IMG/VR virus record: IMGVR_UViG_3300031753_000297
Location: 1 to 51,268 of that record
Strand: one strand, 5' to 3'
Length of the DNA: 51,268 nt
Source: a virus
The translations under genes and the position numbers were made by a program. Below, piece by piece: positions 31,124-40,014 of the stretch; positions within the stretch are counted from its first letter, which is position 1, and every line of letters begins with the position of its first letter. Under the pieces are notes generated by a model that saw only the letters and a program-made list of their open reading frames with translations, did not search any database and had not been told where the DNA came from.

Positions 31124-32563
31124 ATGGTCGACCGCAAATTCCGTCCTGTGGCGATCGCGCTCCTAATCCTATTGGCGGTTGCCGTTGGCGTGACCATGAT
31201 CGACTTCGGCGCTCGCCTGGGCCTGCTAATCCTGGTGATCGGGATAACTCTGCTCATGAGCGTAGGCGCGATGGGGCGTCTCAGGTCCTCTCTCGGCGCG
31301 GGAATCGGCTTGGTTCAATATGCCGGGCTGTGGCTTCTCGGCGCGGCAATCCTGACGATCACGTTCAGCGGATTGCGGGTCACGACATTTCTCACCGTGT
31401 CAGACCTGATCCTGTTGATCACAGCGGCGGTTCTGCTGCTGGCGATTCTCGCCGACCGAACGCCGATCATCACGACTCCGAGTTGGCTTCTTATCGGCGG
31501 CATTGGCCTCCTGGTCGCAGGGTTCCTGGCGAGCTTTACGGCCATCGATCTCGCGCATGACGTCGTGGCATCGGGTGAGTTTGCAATCGCTCTGTTGGGC
31601 GTTCCGATCCTCCTGGCGCAAGGCACCGGCAACGCGACGAGGGTGCTTTTCATCGCTCGCCTCTGGCTTCTGTCGGCGTCGGTGAATGCCACCGTCGCGC
31701 TGACGGACCTGGCGCATCTCACTTCGATCGGCACCCTCCCCGCAGGCCGGCCGACTGGCTTGACATCACATCCGAACCACGTTGGCATGATCTGCGCGAT
31801 GGCAGTTCCGATCGCTCTGTATTTCCTGATCAACGCTCGTTCGATACTCTCCCGCGGGCTATATGCCGTCGCCCTCGCTCTCGTCAGCTTCGGCGCTCTG
31901 GCATCGGGCTCGAGAGCCGCAATCCTGGCGGCGTTTGCCGGCGCTATTTTGGTCCCGCTGCTTGGGCGGCGAATGTGGCGACCGGTGATAGGAATCGCAG
32001 CTGCAGCAGCGGTTCTTCTCTTCGCGACGTCGCTTGTCATCACGCCGGACCAATCTTCGCCATTGACAGCAAACCCGTTCATTGCGATTGAACGCCTAAC
32101 GCACGAAGCATCGATCTCAAACAGCGACACGGCCCGACTCGACTACTACCGCACCGCGATCAGCGACTTCATCTCTAATCCGCTGACGGGGACTGGGTTC
32201 GACCTCATCCGAGACGCTCACGATATTTACCTCCAACTGTTAGAGGCTGGCGGGATCTTGGCCTTTGTTTCATTCATGGTCTTCGCGTTCGGCGCTCTTC
32301 GCTTGGGCGTGCGGCTCACCGGGAGTGACGCACTCGAGGATCCAATTCGGAATCTGGCGGCAGCGCTGACCGCCTCGCTGGCGGTGTGGCTGCTGGGCAG
32401 CTTGGTGCAGAACTTCGTGTATGACCGGTTCCTCTACGTTCCCGTAGGGCTGCTGATCGGACTCAGCCAAATTACCGCAGGGAGGATCAACCATGGCGAA
32501 AGACAAGCAGGAGACAGCATCAGTGACGGAAGCGCCGGCAGCCCCGGATGGGCCGGTCGTTAA
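31124..32563 (+). CDS. O-antigen ligase/polymerase family membrane protein
   Basis: A 479-residue protein with about ten to twelve membrane helices. Family marks are HPNHVG (216-221), SGSRAA (261-266), NPLTGTGFD (352-360) and AHDIYLQLLEAGG (365-377), as in the Wzy/WaaL O-antigen ligase family. These enzymes join or polymerise glycan chains at the outer face of the membrane. Beside a tail spike it looks like a lysogenic conversion gene that changes the host surface. The last 24 residues, from 32493 on, read through the start of the next gene in another frame, as if the gene lost its own stop on insertion. Confidence 0.75.
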   Translation: MVDRKFRPVAIALLILLAVAVGVTMIDFGARLGLLILVIGITLLMSVGAMGRLRSSLGAGIGLVQYAGLWLLGAAILTITFSGLRVTTFLTVSDLILLITAAVLLLAILADRTPIITTPSWLLIGGIGLLVAGFLASFTAIDLAHDVVASGEFAIALLGVPILLAQGTGNATRVLFIARLWLLSASVNATVALTDLAHLTSIGTLPAGRPTGLTSHPNHVGMICAMAVPIALYFLINARSILSRGLYAVALALVSFGALASGSRAAILAAFAGAILVPLLGRRMWRPVIGIAAAAAVLLFATSLVITPDQSSPLTANPFIAIERLTHEASISNSDTARLDYYRTAISDFISNPLTGTGFDLIRDAHDIYLQLLEAGGILAFVSFMVFAFGALRLGVRLTGSDALEDPIRNLAAALTASLAVWLLGSLVQNFVYDRFLYVPVGLLIGLSQITAGRINHGERQAGDSISDGSAGSPGWAGR

Positions 32564-32795
32564 TGCCGCGCCCGTAACCGAAGAGCCATCACGCAAGGCG
32601 CTCGCCGATGGCGAATCGGTCGCCGACGTCCAGAGCCGGCTCAATGCGCTGATCGACAACCACACCAAGTGGATCGACACGCCACCGGCGGAAGGCGAAG
32701 ATGGCTACGACAGCTACGATCGCGATGCCCTGATCAAGGAACGCTCGATCGCACACAACGCCCTGATCGCCATGGGCGCGCCGCGCTCCGCCTAA
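32493..32795 (+). CDS. small hypothetical protein
   Basis: A 100-residue protein with GGGAGG before the ATG. The first 35 residues are low-complexity Ala/Pro/Glu; the rest is acidic and helical with EGEDGYDSYDRD. It overlaps the O-antigen ligase end by 71 bases. Structural or assembly role possible by position. Confidence 0.5.
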   Translation: MAKDKQETASVTEAPAAPDGPVVNAAPVTEEPSRKALADGESVADVQSRLNALIDNHTKWIDTPPAEGEDGYDSYDRDALIKERSIAHNALIAMGAPRSA

Positions 32796-32798
32796 ACG

Positions 32799-33017
32799 AT
32801 GGCCAAGGTGCGCCTCCGTCTTCCGGCGTGGAAATTCGTCCTACGCCTGGGCTTCTCAGGGCTGAAGGCGGATCTCGAAGTCAGGGCGAAGGTTGTGCCT
32901 GAGCCGACGTTGCGACAGCTTTACCTGGAGGCGTATCGAGAGATCCGCGGCGGCCCCAGGACGGGAACGAAACTACCGAAGCCGCCGGCGATGAGGCGCA
33001 CGAAATCCGGCGCCTAA
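32799..33017 (+). CDS. small basic hypothetical protein
   Basis: A 72-residue protein, strongly basic (MAKVRLRLPAWKFVLRLGF and a Lys/Arg-rich tail). No family recognised. Its 3' end overlaps the start-less HNH frame. Confidence 0.45.
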   Translation: MAKVRLRLPAWKFVLRLGFSGLKADLEVRAKVVPEPTLRQLYLEAYREIRGGPRTGTKLPKPPAMRRTKSGA

Positions 33018-33414
33018 TCAGCTCGCCGGTCCGTGCATCGTCAGGCCTTGCCCTGAATTAGCGCACCGCGGCGGGCGTTGCCGTCGGCATCTAGCTGAGG
33101 CAGAGCAGCGACACCGAGAAGCCACCGACTACTACCACTCGGCTGAGTGGCTTGCCCTCCGTGACCAGCAACTCGAGCGAGAGCCCTGGTGCAAGCGATG
33201 CGGCGGGATCGCCACGGTGGCCGACCATGTGAAGCCTCGTCGACAGGGCGGCACGGATACGCTCGACAATCTTCAATCACTCTGTGCTCGCTGCCACGAC
33301 AAGAAGCGGGCGGGGGAGGCCCGGATGCAAAAAGTTTCAAGCGATCGTCGGGGACCGGTCCCCGGCTTGGCTCAAACGCCCGCGAAATTAGCTCACCCGG
33401 GGGGTGGCCGGTAG
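32995..33414 (+). CDS. HNH endonuclease next to the terminase (no standard start)
   Basis: The frame from 32995 encodes RPCPELAHRGGRCRRH, then the HNH core: EPWCKRCGG, VADHVKPRRQGG, DNLQSLCARCHDKKRAGEA. The two Cys pairs and DH, N and H residues are complete. HNH proteins beside terminase genes are required for cos cleavage in many phages. There is no ATG, GTG or TTG in frame before the first Cys motif; ATG at 32991 is one frame away, so a frameshift or a non-canonical start is implied. Confidence 0.7.
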   Translation, partial: GARNPAPNQLAGPCIVRPCPELAHRGGRCRRHLAEAEQRHREATDYYHSAEWLALRDQQLEREPWCKRCGGIATVADHVKPRRQGGTDTLDNLQSLCARCHDKKRAGEARMQKVSSDRRGPVPGLAQTPAKLAHPGGGR

Positions 33415-33416
33415 GA

Positions 33417-33605
33417 ATGTGGCGCGTCGCGCTCGCTTTCGGGCTCCTGGTGGCCGCCGGCAGCGGCTATGAGACCTGGGCCCTCGCCTACCGACCGAAC
33501 TGGACGATCACCGAGCTCGTCAAGCGCTGGACGCACCTAGCCATCATCCTGGGCGCTGCCATTTTCATGCTCTTCGGCTACGCGCTGGGCGTCGGTGGTC
33601 GCTGA
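33417..33605 (+). CDS. small two-helix membrane protein
   Basis: A 62-residue protein from the ATG at 33417. Two hydrophobic helices, MWRVALAFGLLVAAGSGYET and LAIILGAAIFMLFGYALGV, separated by a short loop. It sits between HNH and the small terminase gene and ends in TGATG with it. Holin-like topology, function unknown. Confidence 0.5.
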   Translation: MWRVALAFGLLVAAGSGYETWALAYRPNWTITELVKRWTHLAIILGAAIFMLFGYALGVGGR

Positions 33606-34081
33606 TGCGCGGTCGCAAGCCGAAACCGGTCGAGCTCCGCGTCCTTCAGGGCAATCCTGGCCATCGACCGATCCCGACGAACACGCCGAAGCCGAAACCG
33701 AAGGCGCCGCCGTGTCCCGCCTTCCTCGATGACGTCGCGAAGACCGAGTGGAAGCGCGCCGGCCGCGAGCTCGAGCGGCTCGGCCTGCTGACCGGGCTCG
33801 ACATGGTTGCGTTCGCTGCCTACTGCCAGCTGTACTCGCGCTGGAAGGCCTGCGAGGATATCATCCGCGAGAAAGGAATAACCGACACCATCAGTCGGCT
33901 GGACAAGGAAGGTAATGAGGTCACGCTCTTCGATCAGACGAGGCCCGAGGTCGTGATCGCGCGGCAGTCGCTGCAGCTGATCAAGGTCTACTGCGCCGAA
34001 TTCGGCCTCACGCCCTCGAGTCGCGCTCGCATCACGCTTCCCGGTGCCAAGGACGAGGACCCGGACGGCGTACTGAGCTGA
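33605..34081 (+). CDS. terS: terminase small subunit (P27 type)
   Basis: A 158-residue protein. The opening MRGRKPKPVELRVLQGNPGH followed by a Pro/Lys-rich stretch is the signature of P27-family small terminases, which recognise the packaging site and load the large subunit. The central helical part (about 45-140) is complete. It directly precedes TerL with a three-base gap. Confidence 0.85.
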   Translation: MRGRKPKPVELRVLQGNPGHRPIPTNTPKPKPKAPPCPAFLDDVAKTEWKRAGRELERLGLLTGLDMVAFAAYCQLYSRWKACEDIIREKGITDTISRLDKEGNEVTLFDQTRPEVVIARQSLQLIKVYCAEFGLTPSSRARITLPGAKDEDPDGVLS

Positions 34082-34084
34082 GCC

Positions 34085-35713
34085 GTGCGGCGCTGGAAGC
34101 CGCGCAACGTCAAGGAGCGCGCCGCCGCCGATCGGGCAGTTACATTCATCAGCCGTTACCTTCGGCACACAAAGGGTGTCTGGGCGGGCGTGCCATTCGA
34201 TCTTCTTCCCTGGGAAGAGCAGGAGGTCGTTCGGCCGATCTTCGGCGGGCTCAGGCCCGACGGTGCCCGGCGCATCCGCATGGCCTGGGTCGAGGTAGCC
34301 AAGAAGTCTGGCAAGTCGGAAATTGCCGCGGCGATCGCTGCAACGTTGCTCTTCGCAGACGACGAGCGGATGGGCGAGATCTACGGAGCGGCGCGCGACC
34401 GCGACCAGGCCTCGATCGTCTTCAACGTGCTCGCCGAGATGGTGAAGAAATCACCAGCGCTCGCCGCCCGCGCGCAGATCATCCGGTCGACGAAGCGAAT
34501 CCTGGTCACCAAGGGCGCCTCGGCCGGGAGCTTCTATCAGGCCCTTGCGGCCGATAGCGATAGCGCCGATGGCGTTAATCCCTCCGGCATCATCTTCGAC
34601 GAGGTCCACCGGCAGCCTAATCGCCGGCTATGGGACGTCCTCAACGACAGCACCGCAGCGCGCCGGCAACCTCTGGTCTTCGCCATCACCACGGCCGGCT
34701 ACGACCGCGAGAGCCTGGCCTGGCAGGAGCATGAGTACGCGCGCAAGGTGCTCGAGGGGAACCTCGACGATCCGACGTTCTGGCCGGTCATTTATGCGGC
34801 CGCGCCCGACGATGACTTCCGGGATCCGAAGGCCTGGAAGAAGGCGAGTCCGAGTCTCGGTATCACCGTGCCGCTCGAGTTCTACGAGCAGCACGCCAAG
34901 CGGGCCGAGCAGGAGCCGGCCTACGAGAACACATTCCGTCGGTTCTTCCTGAATCAGTGGGTGGCCCAGGAAGAACGCTGGATGCCAATGGAGGCCTGGG
35001 ATAAGTCGGCCGGCATCTTGGGCGCGAAGGAGCTCGAAGCCCAGCTGGCGAACAACGGCTGCTTCGCCGCCCTGGACCTGTCGCAGCAACGCGACCTCAC
35101 GGCCCTCTCGCTGATCTTTCCTCCGTACAGCGATCCGCAGAGCGGCGAGTACCGGATGCTGACGAAGTTCTGGATCCCCGCGGAGAACGTCGAGGCCAGG
35201 ATCCGCCAGGACGGTGTGCCCTACGACGTCTGGATCCGCGAGGGTTGGATCAAGACCACGCCGGGCAACGTGCTTGACTACGCGACCATCGAACGCGACG
35301 TCCGCGCCGAAGGCATGCGCTACGGGATCCAGGAGATCGCCTTCGACCCGCACTTCGCCTGGCAGATGGCGCAGCAGCTCGCTGGCGCCGGCTACGTGAT
35401 GGTGCCCTTCCGCCAGGGCTTCGAGACGATGAGCACGCCGACGGCGGACCTGCTCTCGCTGGTGCGGGAGCGGCGCCTGCTGCACGGCGGCAACCCGGTC
35501 TTGCGCTGGATGGCGGACAACGTGGTCGTCGAGCAGGACGTCGGCGGCCGCTGGCGTCCATCGAAGCGCAAATCAACGAAACGCATCGACGGTATCGTCG
35601 CCGCGATCATGGCCCTCGATCGCGCGGAGCGGCATCTCTTCGGTGATGAGCAGGAGCCCGACGAGGACCTCCTGGTCTACGACGACCCGGTGACGATCGG
35701 GCCCGACTTCTGA
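34085..35713 (+). CDS. terL: terminase large subunit
   Basis: A 542-residue protein with GTG start. ATPase: Walker A-like VAKKSGKSE (71-79) and Walker B GIIFDEVH (168-175), with the family's usual divergent P-loop. Nuclease: CFAALDLSQQRDLTAL with D331, then FDPHFAW and a C-terminal RIDGIVAAIMALDRAE supply the acidic metal site. It drives DNA translocation into the prohead and cuts the concatemer. Phage HK97/P27-type arrangement with TerS and HNH. Confidence 0.9.
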   Translation: MRRWKPRNVKERAAADRAVTFISRYLRHTKGVWAGVPFDLLPWEEQEVVRPIFGGLRPDGARRIRMAWVEVAKKSGKSEIAAAIAATLLFADDERMGEIYGAARDRDQASIVFNVLAEMVKKSPALAARAQIIRSTKRILVTKGASAGSFYQALAADSDSADGVNPSGIIFDEVHRQPNRRLWDVLNDSTAARRQPLVFAITTAGYDRESLAWQEHEYARKVLEGNLDDPTFWPVIYAAAPDDDFRDPKAWKKASPSLGITVPLEFYEQHAKRAEQEPAYENTFRRFFLNQWVAQEERWMPMEAWDKSAGILGAKELEAQLANNGCFAALDLSQQRDLTALSLIFPPYSDPQSGEYRMLTKFWIPAENVEARIRQDGVPYDVWIREGWIKTTPGNVLDYATIERDVRAEGMRYGIQEIAFDPHFAWQMAQQLAGAGYVMVPFRQGFETMSTPTADLLSLVRERRLLHGGNPVLRWMADNVVVEQDVGGRWRPSKRKSTKRIDGIVAAIMALDRAERHLFGDEQEPDEDLLVYDDPVTIGPDF

Positions 35714-35726
35714 TTCCGCCGGAATC
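35712..35726. repeat. GATTCCG-N-CGGAATC palindrome, copy 5
   Basis: Exact arms with central C: GATTCCGCCGGAATC. It overlaps the TerL stop codon and lies in the short gap before the next gene. Confidence 0.6.
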
Positions 35727-35751
35727 ACTTGAACAAACGGAGGCAACCGAT

Positions 35752-35940
35752 ATGGCCCAGCTCCTCGTTCGGCGTGCGAGCTTCGATAGCGCCTGTGCAA
35801 CCCTCTACCAGCTGCTCGTCGACACCAAGACCGACATCACCGGGGCCGACTCCGATTCGGTCGAGCTCCGTCGCCTGCGGGACCGGATCCGGCATGGTCT
35901 GACCGCTATGGGTCTGCCCGTCAAGGGTTCCGAGCTCTAG
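35752..35940 (+). CDS. 62-residue protein, paralogue of the one at 40294
   Basis: MAQLLVRRASFDSACATLYQ begins a helical protein with a D-I-T-GADSD and RLRDRIRHGL core. The same pattern (AGDSD, RLRDRV) appears in the 65-residue product at 40294, at similar length. Two small paralogues thus bracket the portal/head-fibre block. AGGCAACC ribosome site precedes the ATG. Function unknown. Confidence 0.6.
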   Translation: MAQLLVRRASFDSACATLYQLLVDTKTDITGADSDSVELRRLRDRIRHGLTAMGLPVKGSEL

Positions 35941-35948
35941 GCCGGTAG

Positions 35949-37766
35949 GTGGCAGGCCTGCAGGAGCTGATCGAGGTCGCGGCCGGCCTGGCCGAGGCCT
36001 CGGGCAGCCAGGTCGAGTTGCGGGAGCGCCTCGCCGAGCTCGAGCTCTCCATCGAGGACCAGGGCTGGACGCGGCTCACCACGGTCCTCGACCGTGAATT
36101 CTCGCGCGCCGGCCTCAAGCGTGCGACGAAGATCGCGCGCCTCATGTACCTGAGCAATCCGCTGATCCGTAATGCGGTCAACGTTCAGGCGAACTACGTC
36201 TGGGGCCAGGGCGTCAACGTGCGGGCCAAGGCTGCGGTGGTAAATGGCGTCGTGCAGACCTTCCTCGACCTACCGCACAACCGTCGAGAGTTCACCGGTC
36301 AGACAGCTCGCCTTCTCAAGGAGATTGAGCTGCAGCTGGCGGGCAACCTGTTTCTCGCTCTGTTCACGCAACCGAGCACTGGCACGGTCCGGACACGCTC
36401 GATCGACCCTGAAGAGATCGACGACATCGTCACCAATCCCGATGACAGTCGGGAGCCTTGGTACTACCGGCGGGTCTGGAGCCAGGCGACATGGAACGAT
36501 GAAACCGGCGCTTGGGCCTCGAGCTCGCCGCAGGTCGCCTACCATCCGGACTGGCTGCACCCGCTCCTTCACGCAACGCCGAGGCCAGCCAAGATCGGCG
36601 AGAAGGACATTGTCTGGGATGCGCCCGTCTATCACCTCAAGGGCGGCGCGCTCGACACTATGCGGTTCGGTGCGCCGGAGATCTTCGCGGCGTTGGACTG
36701 GGCGCGCGCCGTCAAGCAGGACCTCGAAGACTATGCGACCATTCGCCGGGCCTTGACACGGTTCGCCTGGACGCTGACCCGCAAGGGCGGGAAGCAGGCA
36801 GTCGCCGCGGCCAAGGGAAAGCTCGAGAGCAACATCGCCGCCGGCAATGACATGGAGACCAACCCACCGCCGGTGACCGGCAGCACCTTCGTGCAGAGCG
36901 AAGGCGTGCAGCTGCAGCCACTGAAGACGGGCGGCATGGCGCCGAGCCCGGACGAGGGACGCCGTCTCTGGCTGATGGTCTCTGGCGGCGTCGGGATCCC
37001 AGAAGCCATGATCTCGGGCGACTCCGCGCAGGGCAGCTGGGCGACGGCGAAGTCGTTGGACAGGCCGACCGAGCTCAAGATGCGCAATCGCCAGGAGATG
37101 TGGCGCGGCACGCTGCGCGACATCCTCAACTACGTGATCGACGAGGCGGTGCTGGCCCCGAACGGACCGTTGAAGGGCCGGCTGGTCATCGATAAGTACA
37201 CGGGCGAATCCCATGTCGAGATCGGGCCCCGTCGCGAGCCGATTGATCGCCGTCTCGACATCGATTTCCCCGACATCCTCGAGCGCGACGCCCTGGCGCG
37301 CGTCCAGGCGATCGCCACGGCGACAACCCTCAACGGCCAGACGCCGGCGGGCGTTCTTCGTCCGGAGACCGTTACCGAAATGACGCTGCAGGCGCTCGGC
37401 CAGGACAACATCGACGAGGAATTGGCCCGGATGTATCCCGACGATCCGGATCCGGCCGCGCCGCCGCCAGGCGCCGTCACGAGCGAGACCATCCATCGTG
37501 ACCTAGGCCGTATCGAGAGCCTGCTGGAGCGCTCCGGTCAGTTCTCGAACGAGACCATGGCGAGGTTCCACCAGGCGATCGCCGCGGTCGCGGACCGGCC
37601 GATCGTTGTCGAGAACAAGCTGCCCGAGATTCCTCCTCATGTGCCGATGAAGAAGCAAACCAAGTTCATTACCGAGACCCGCGATGGCGTCAAGAACGTC
37701 ATCGTCGGGAAGGAAGAGATCGAAGTTCCGGTCGAGACGTCGCCCAACGGCCACGGAGCCAAATAG
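35949..37766 (+). CDS. portal protein
   Basis: A 605-residue protein with GTG start. Position after TerL, length, the IARLMYLSNPLIRNAVNVQA start of the core and the large mixed alpha/beta body fit phage portal proteins, the dodecameric channel at one vertex. The last 130 residues contain a helical crown-like part and a basic end. Homology is by context and general pattern rather than one diagnostic motif. Confidence 0.8.
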   Translation: MAGLQELIEVAAGLAEASGSQVELRERLAELELSIEDQGWTRLTTVLDREFSRAGLKRATKIARLMYLSNPLIRNAVNVQANYVWGQGVNVRAKAAVVNGVVQTFLDLPHNRREFTGQTARLLKEIELQLAGNLFLALFTQPSTGTVRTRSIDPEEIDDIVTNPDDSREPWYYRRVWSQATWNDETGAWASSSPQVAYHPDWLHPLLHATPRPAKIGEKDIVWDAPVYHLKGGALDTMRFGAPEIFAALDWARAVKQDLEDYATIRRALTRFAWTLTRKGGKQAVAAAKGKLESNIAAGNDMETNPPPVTGSTFVQSEGVQLQPLKTGGMAPSPDEGRRLWLMVSGGVGIPEAMISGDSAQGSWATAKSLDRPTELKMRNRQEMWRGTLRDILNYVIDEAVLAPNGPLKGRLVIDKYTGESHVEIGPRREPIDRRLDIDFPDILERDALARVQAIATATTLNGQTPAGVLRPETVTEMTLQALGQDNIDEELARMYPDDPDPAAPPPGAVTSETIHRDLGRIESLLERSGQFSNETMARFHQAIAAVADRPIVVENKLPEIPPHVPMKKQTKFITETRDGVKNVIVGKEEIEVPVETSPNGHGAK

Positions 37767-38282
37767 ATGCCCATCTCAGCCGCGAACCTCAAGTGGTACC
37801 TCTCCGGCGGTGCAGGCAATGCCGATCCGAACGCATCCCTCGGCGGCGCCCGGTCGACGACGCTGGTGGGCGCCGGCCTGAACAACCTTTTCGATGACGT
37901 AACCGGCGACGAGGCCGCGGCGGGGTTCACCGACTACGTCTGCATCTACTTCAGGAACGAGGATGCCAATGCGAACGGTCTGCTGGCGCCTCTCAAGCTC
38001 TGGATCGACCAGCAGACGACGGCGAGCGGCGACGACATTTCGATTGGGGTGGATCCGGCTGGCAAGAATGCTGCGGCGACCACCATCGCCAACGAGACAA
38101 CCGCGCCGGCCGGCGTCGTCTTCTCGGCGCCGCTGACGAAAGCGACGGGGATCGATCTTCCGGGCGCGCCGTATGCGCAGAACGACTACGTGGGCGTCTG
38201 GATCAAGCGTGTCGTGAACGTGGGCGCGGCCAGCGATCCGAACGACCAGGCGAGCATTCGCGTCGAGGGTGACTCGGTCTAA
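37767..38282 (+). CDS. putative structural protein downstream of portal
   Basis: A 171-residue beta-rich protein starting directly after the portal stop. TDYVCIYFRNEDANANGLLA and LKLWIDQQTTASGDDISIGV suggest a jelly-roll or Ig-like virion protein. Its neighbours (38282, 38604, 39297) form a small block of likely virion genes between portal and protease. Confidence 0.5.
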   Translation: MPISAANLKWYLSGGAGNADPNASLGGARSTTLVGAGLNNLFDDVTGDEAAAGFTDYVCIYFRNEDANANGLLAPLKLWIDQQTTASGDDISIGVDPAGKNAAATTIANETTAPAGVVFSAPLTKATGIDLPGAPYAQNDYVGVWIKRVVNVGAASDPNDQASIRVEGDSV

Positions 38283-38590
38283 TGCCGCGCGGCGACGTCC
38301 AACTCGCTCCGGATAGCACCGGAAAGTTCGTCACGACCTACCAGGTGACCCGGATCGATCCGGGCAGCGGCGCGCCGATTACCGAGCAGCAGCAAATCAT
38401 CTCGATCGTCGATGAAACCGGCAACGTCATCGATCTCTCCGGGATTGCGATCCAGATGCGGATGCTTCGAATGCTGCAGCGGATCGCCGGCGCGCTCGAG
38501 CAGGGCATGGATCTCGGCGTGAATCTGGCCGACGAAGACCAGGTCGAGGACGCCCTCGAGATCGACAACTCGAACACGGCAGTCTCGTAA
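38282..38590 (+). CDS. small hypothetical virion-block protein
   Basis: A 102-residue protein sharing one base with the previous stop. N-terminal half beta-like, C-terminal half helical and acidic (MLRMLQRIAGALEQGMDLG). It may be a trimeric head-fibre or chaperone; no family recognised. Confidence 0.5.
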   Translation: MPRGDVQLAPDSTGKFVTTYQVTRIDPGSGAPITEQQQIISIVDETGNVIDLSGIAIQMRMLRMLQRIAGALEQGMDLGVNLADEDQVEDALEIDNSNTAVS

Positions 38591-38603
38591 AGGAGAAGAG
38601 GCA

Positions 38604-39296
38604 TTGGGAAAGTTCAAGATCATCGGCGGCGGCCAGGGCGCCATCTGGCAGGCGGCGGAGGCAGGGGTTGATGGCTTCGGTGCGCTGAAGACCTCACCGC
38701 GGCCTCTCGACCACACCTCGCCCTACGTCATTCTCGGCCACTACCGGGCCAACCTGATCACTGGCGCCACGACGGTGTTGGCGGCCAATGCTCCGATCGC
38801 TGCGATGCGATGGGGAGATACCTCCCGCTACTTCGTTCTGATGAGTCTACGGGCGAGCGCCGGGATCACGACCGCCTTCACGGCCCAACAGGCTCTCGAT
38901 ATTGAAGCTGTCATTGCGCGACAGTTCACGGTGGCGGATACGGGCGGCACCGCGGTTTCCCTTGCGTCACCCAATCAAAAGAACCGGACAAACATGGGAG
39001 CTCCCCTCGTCACCGACTTGCGTGTCGCCGCGGCCGTTGCGCTCACCCCCGGCACGCGCACGCTCGATGCTGTCGGCTTTGGTGGAGGCTACTTTGTCAG
39101 CCAGGGCGCATCGGGCGCTGCCTTCTTGGGCGGCCTGCCGGCGATCGACCTCTACAAATGGGATTCACCGGGCCAGCACCCTGTCGTTTTAGGGAAGGAC
39201 GAAGGGATCATCGTGCGGTTGCCCACCGTCCAGGGGGCGGCCGGCGTTGTGAAGTACTTCATGACCTGGGAGTGGGCTGAGGTCGTCGCCTTCTAA
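38604..39296 (+). CDS. putative virion beta-sandwich protein
   Basis: A 230-residue protein with a TTG start and AGGAGAAG upstream. Largely Gly/Ala-rich beta strands (VLAANAPIAAMRWGDTSRYF, GTRTLDAVGFGGGYFVSQGA) as in head-decoration or fibre proteins. It ends next to the repeat protein gene. Confidence 0.5.
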   Translation: MGKFKIIGGGQGAIWQAAEAGVDGFGALKTSPRPLDHTSPYVILGHYRANLITGATTVLAANAPIAAMRWGDTSRYFVLMSLRASAGITTAFTAQQALDIEAVIARQFTVADTGGTAVSLASPNQKNRTNMGAPLVTDLRVAAAVALTPGTRTLDAVGFGGGYFVSQGASGAAFLGGLPAIDLYKWDSPGQHPVVLGKDEGIIVRLPTVQGAAGVVKYFMTWEWAEVVAF

Positions 39297-39995
39297 ATGC
39301 TGATCGCGCTTCGCTCGCTATATGAGCGAACGCCGGTCGGAGCCTCGCGGGCCGTGTCATGGGAGATCCATCCCGCGCCGGTTGGGAAGTCGCTTCCCGC
39401 GTCGTGGCGAATTGCCAACGCCATCGGCAGCAGTCGATCATTCTCGTGGCGCCTGCTCAACGCGGTGGGCGCGTCGCGCACGATCACCTGGCGAATCGCC
39501 GCCGCAATCGGGAGCTCCAGAAATCTCTCGTGGCGGCTGCTGCAACCGATCGGGGCGAGTCAAGCGCTCTCGTGGCGTCTCATCCAGGCGATCGGTGTCA
39601 GTCGATTCGCCAGCTGGCGCCTGAACTTTGTGCCGGCGCAGGCGGGTATCGTCGGCGGAGGCGGACCAATCCGCGCGGCCGAACCGCCGGAGGCGCCTGC
39701 ACAAGCTGTGCCGGTCACCGCCGAGCTCTCGATGACCTGGCGGATCCGGACCGTGACGGCCTCGCCGCCGTGCCGACTCAGCTGGCGCCTCAAGGGGCGC
39801 GTGGTTGCTCGCCGGCGAACTGCGTGGCGGCTCCGACAGACGGTCTTCTCCCCGCGATCCGTTGACTGGGGCCTTCGAACCGTCCGCGAAGCCCGGCTTG
39901 ACATCGAGATCGGTCATGAGCTCCGAATCCGCGGGACCACGAACTACCGAATGGCGCTGGCTGACTTGGATCCCGACCTCGAGCTCGTCGCCTGA
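39297..39995 (+). CDS. W-R-L tandem-repeat protein
   Basis: A 232-residue protein. About seven 14-residue repeats run from residue 14 to about 112, with units such as IGSSRSFSWRLLNA, VGASRTITWRIAAA and IGSSRNLSWRLLQP; further degenerate SWRL/TWRI units follow after a Pro-rich linker (about 120-140). Each repeat ends in an amphipathic WRL strand, so a beta solenoid or stacked-strand filament is likely. No Cys, no signal peptide. Probably a virion fibre or internal structural protein. Confidence 0.55.
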   Translation: MLIALRSLYERTPVGASRAVSWEIHPAPVGKSLPASWRIANAIGSSRSFSWRLLNAVGASRTITWRIAAAIGSSRNLSWRLLQPIGASQALSWRLIQAIGVSRFASWRLNFVPAQAGIVGGGGPIRAAEPPEAPAQAVPVTAELSMTWRIRTVTASPPCRLSWRLKGRVVARRRTAWRLRQTVFSPRSVDWGLRTVREARLDIEIGHELRIRGTTNYRMALADLDPDLELVA

Positions 39996-40014
39996 CAGGG
40001 GGAAAGGAGTCCCA

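Noticed and set aside
36270-37496. 408-codon minus-strand frame
   Set aside because: Shadow of the portal gene, no motif, no ribosome binding site.
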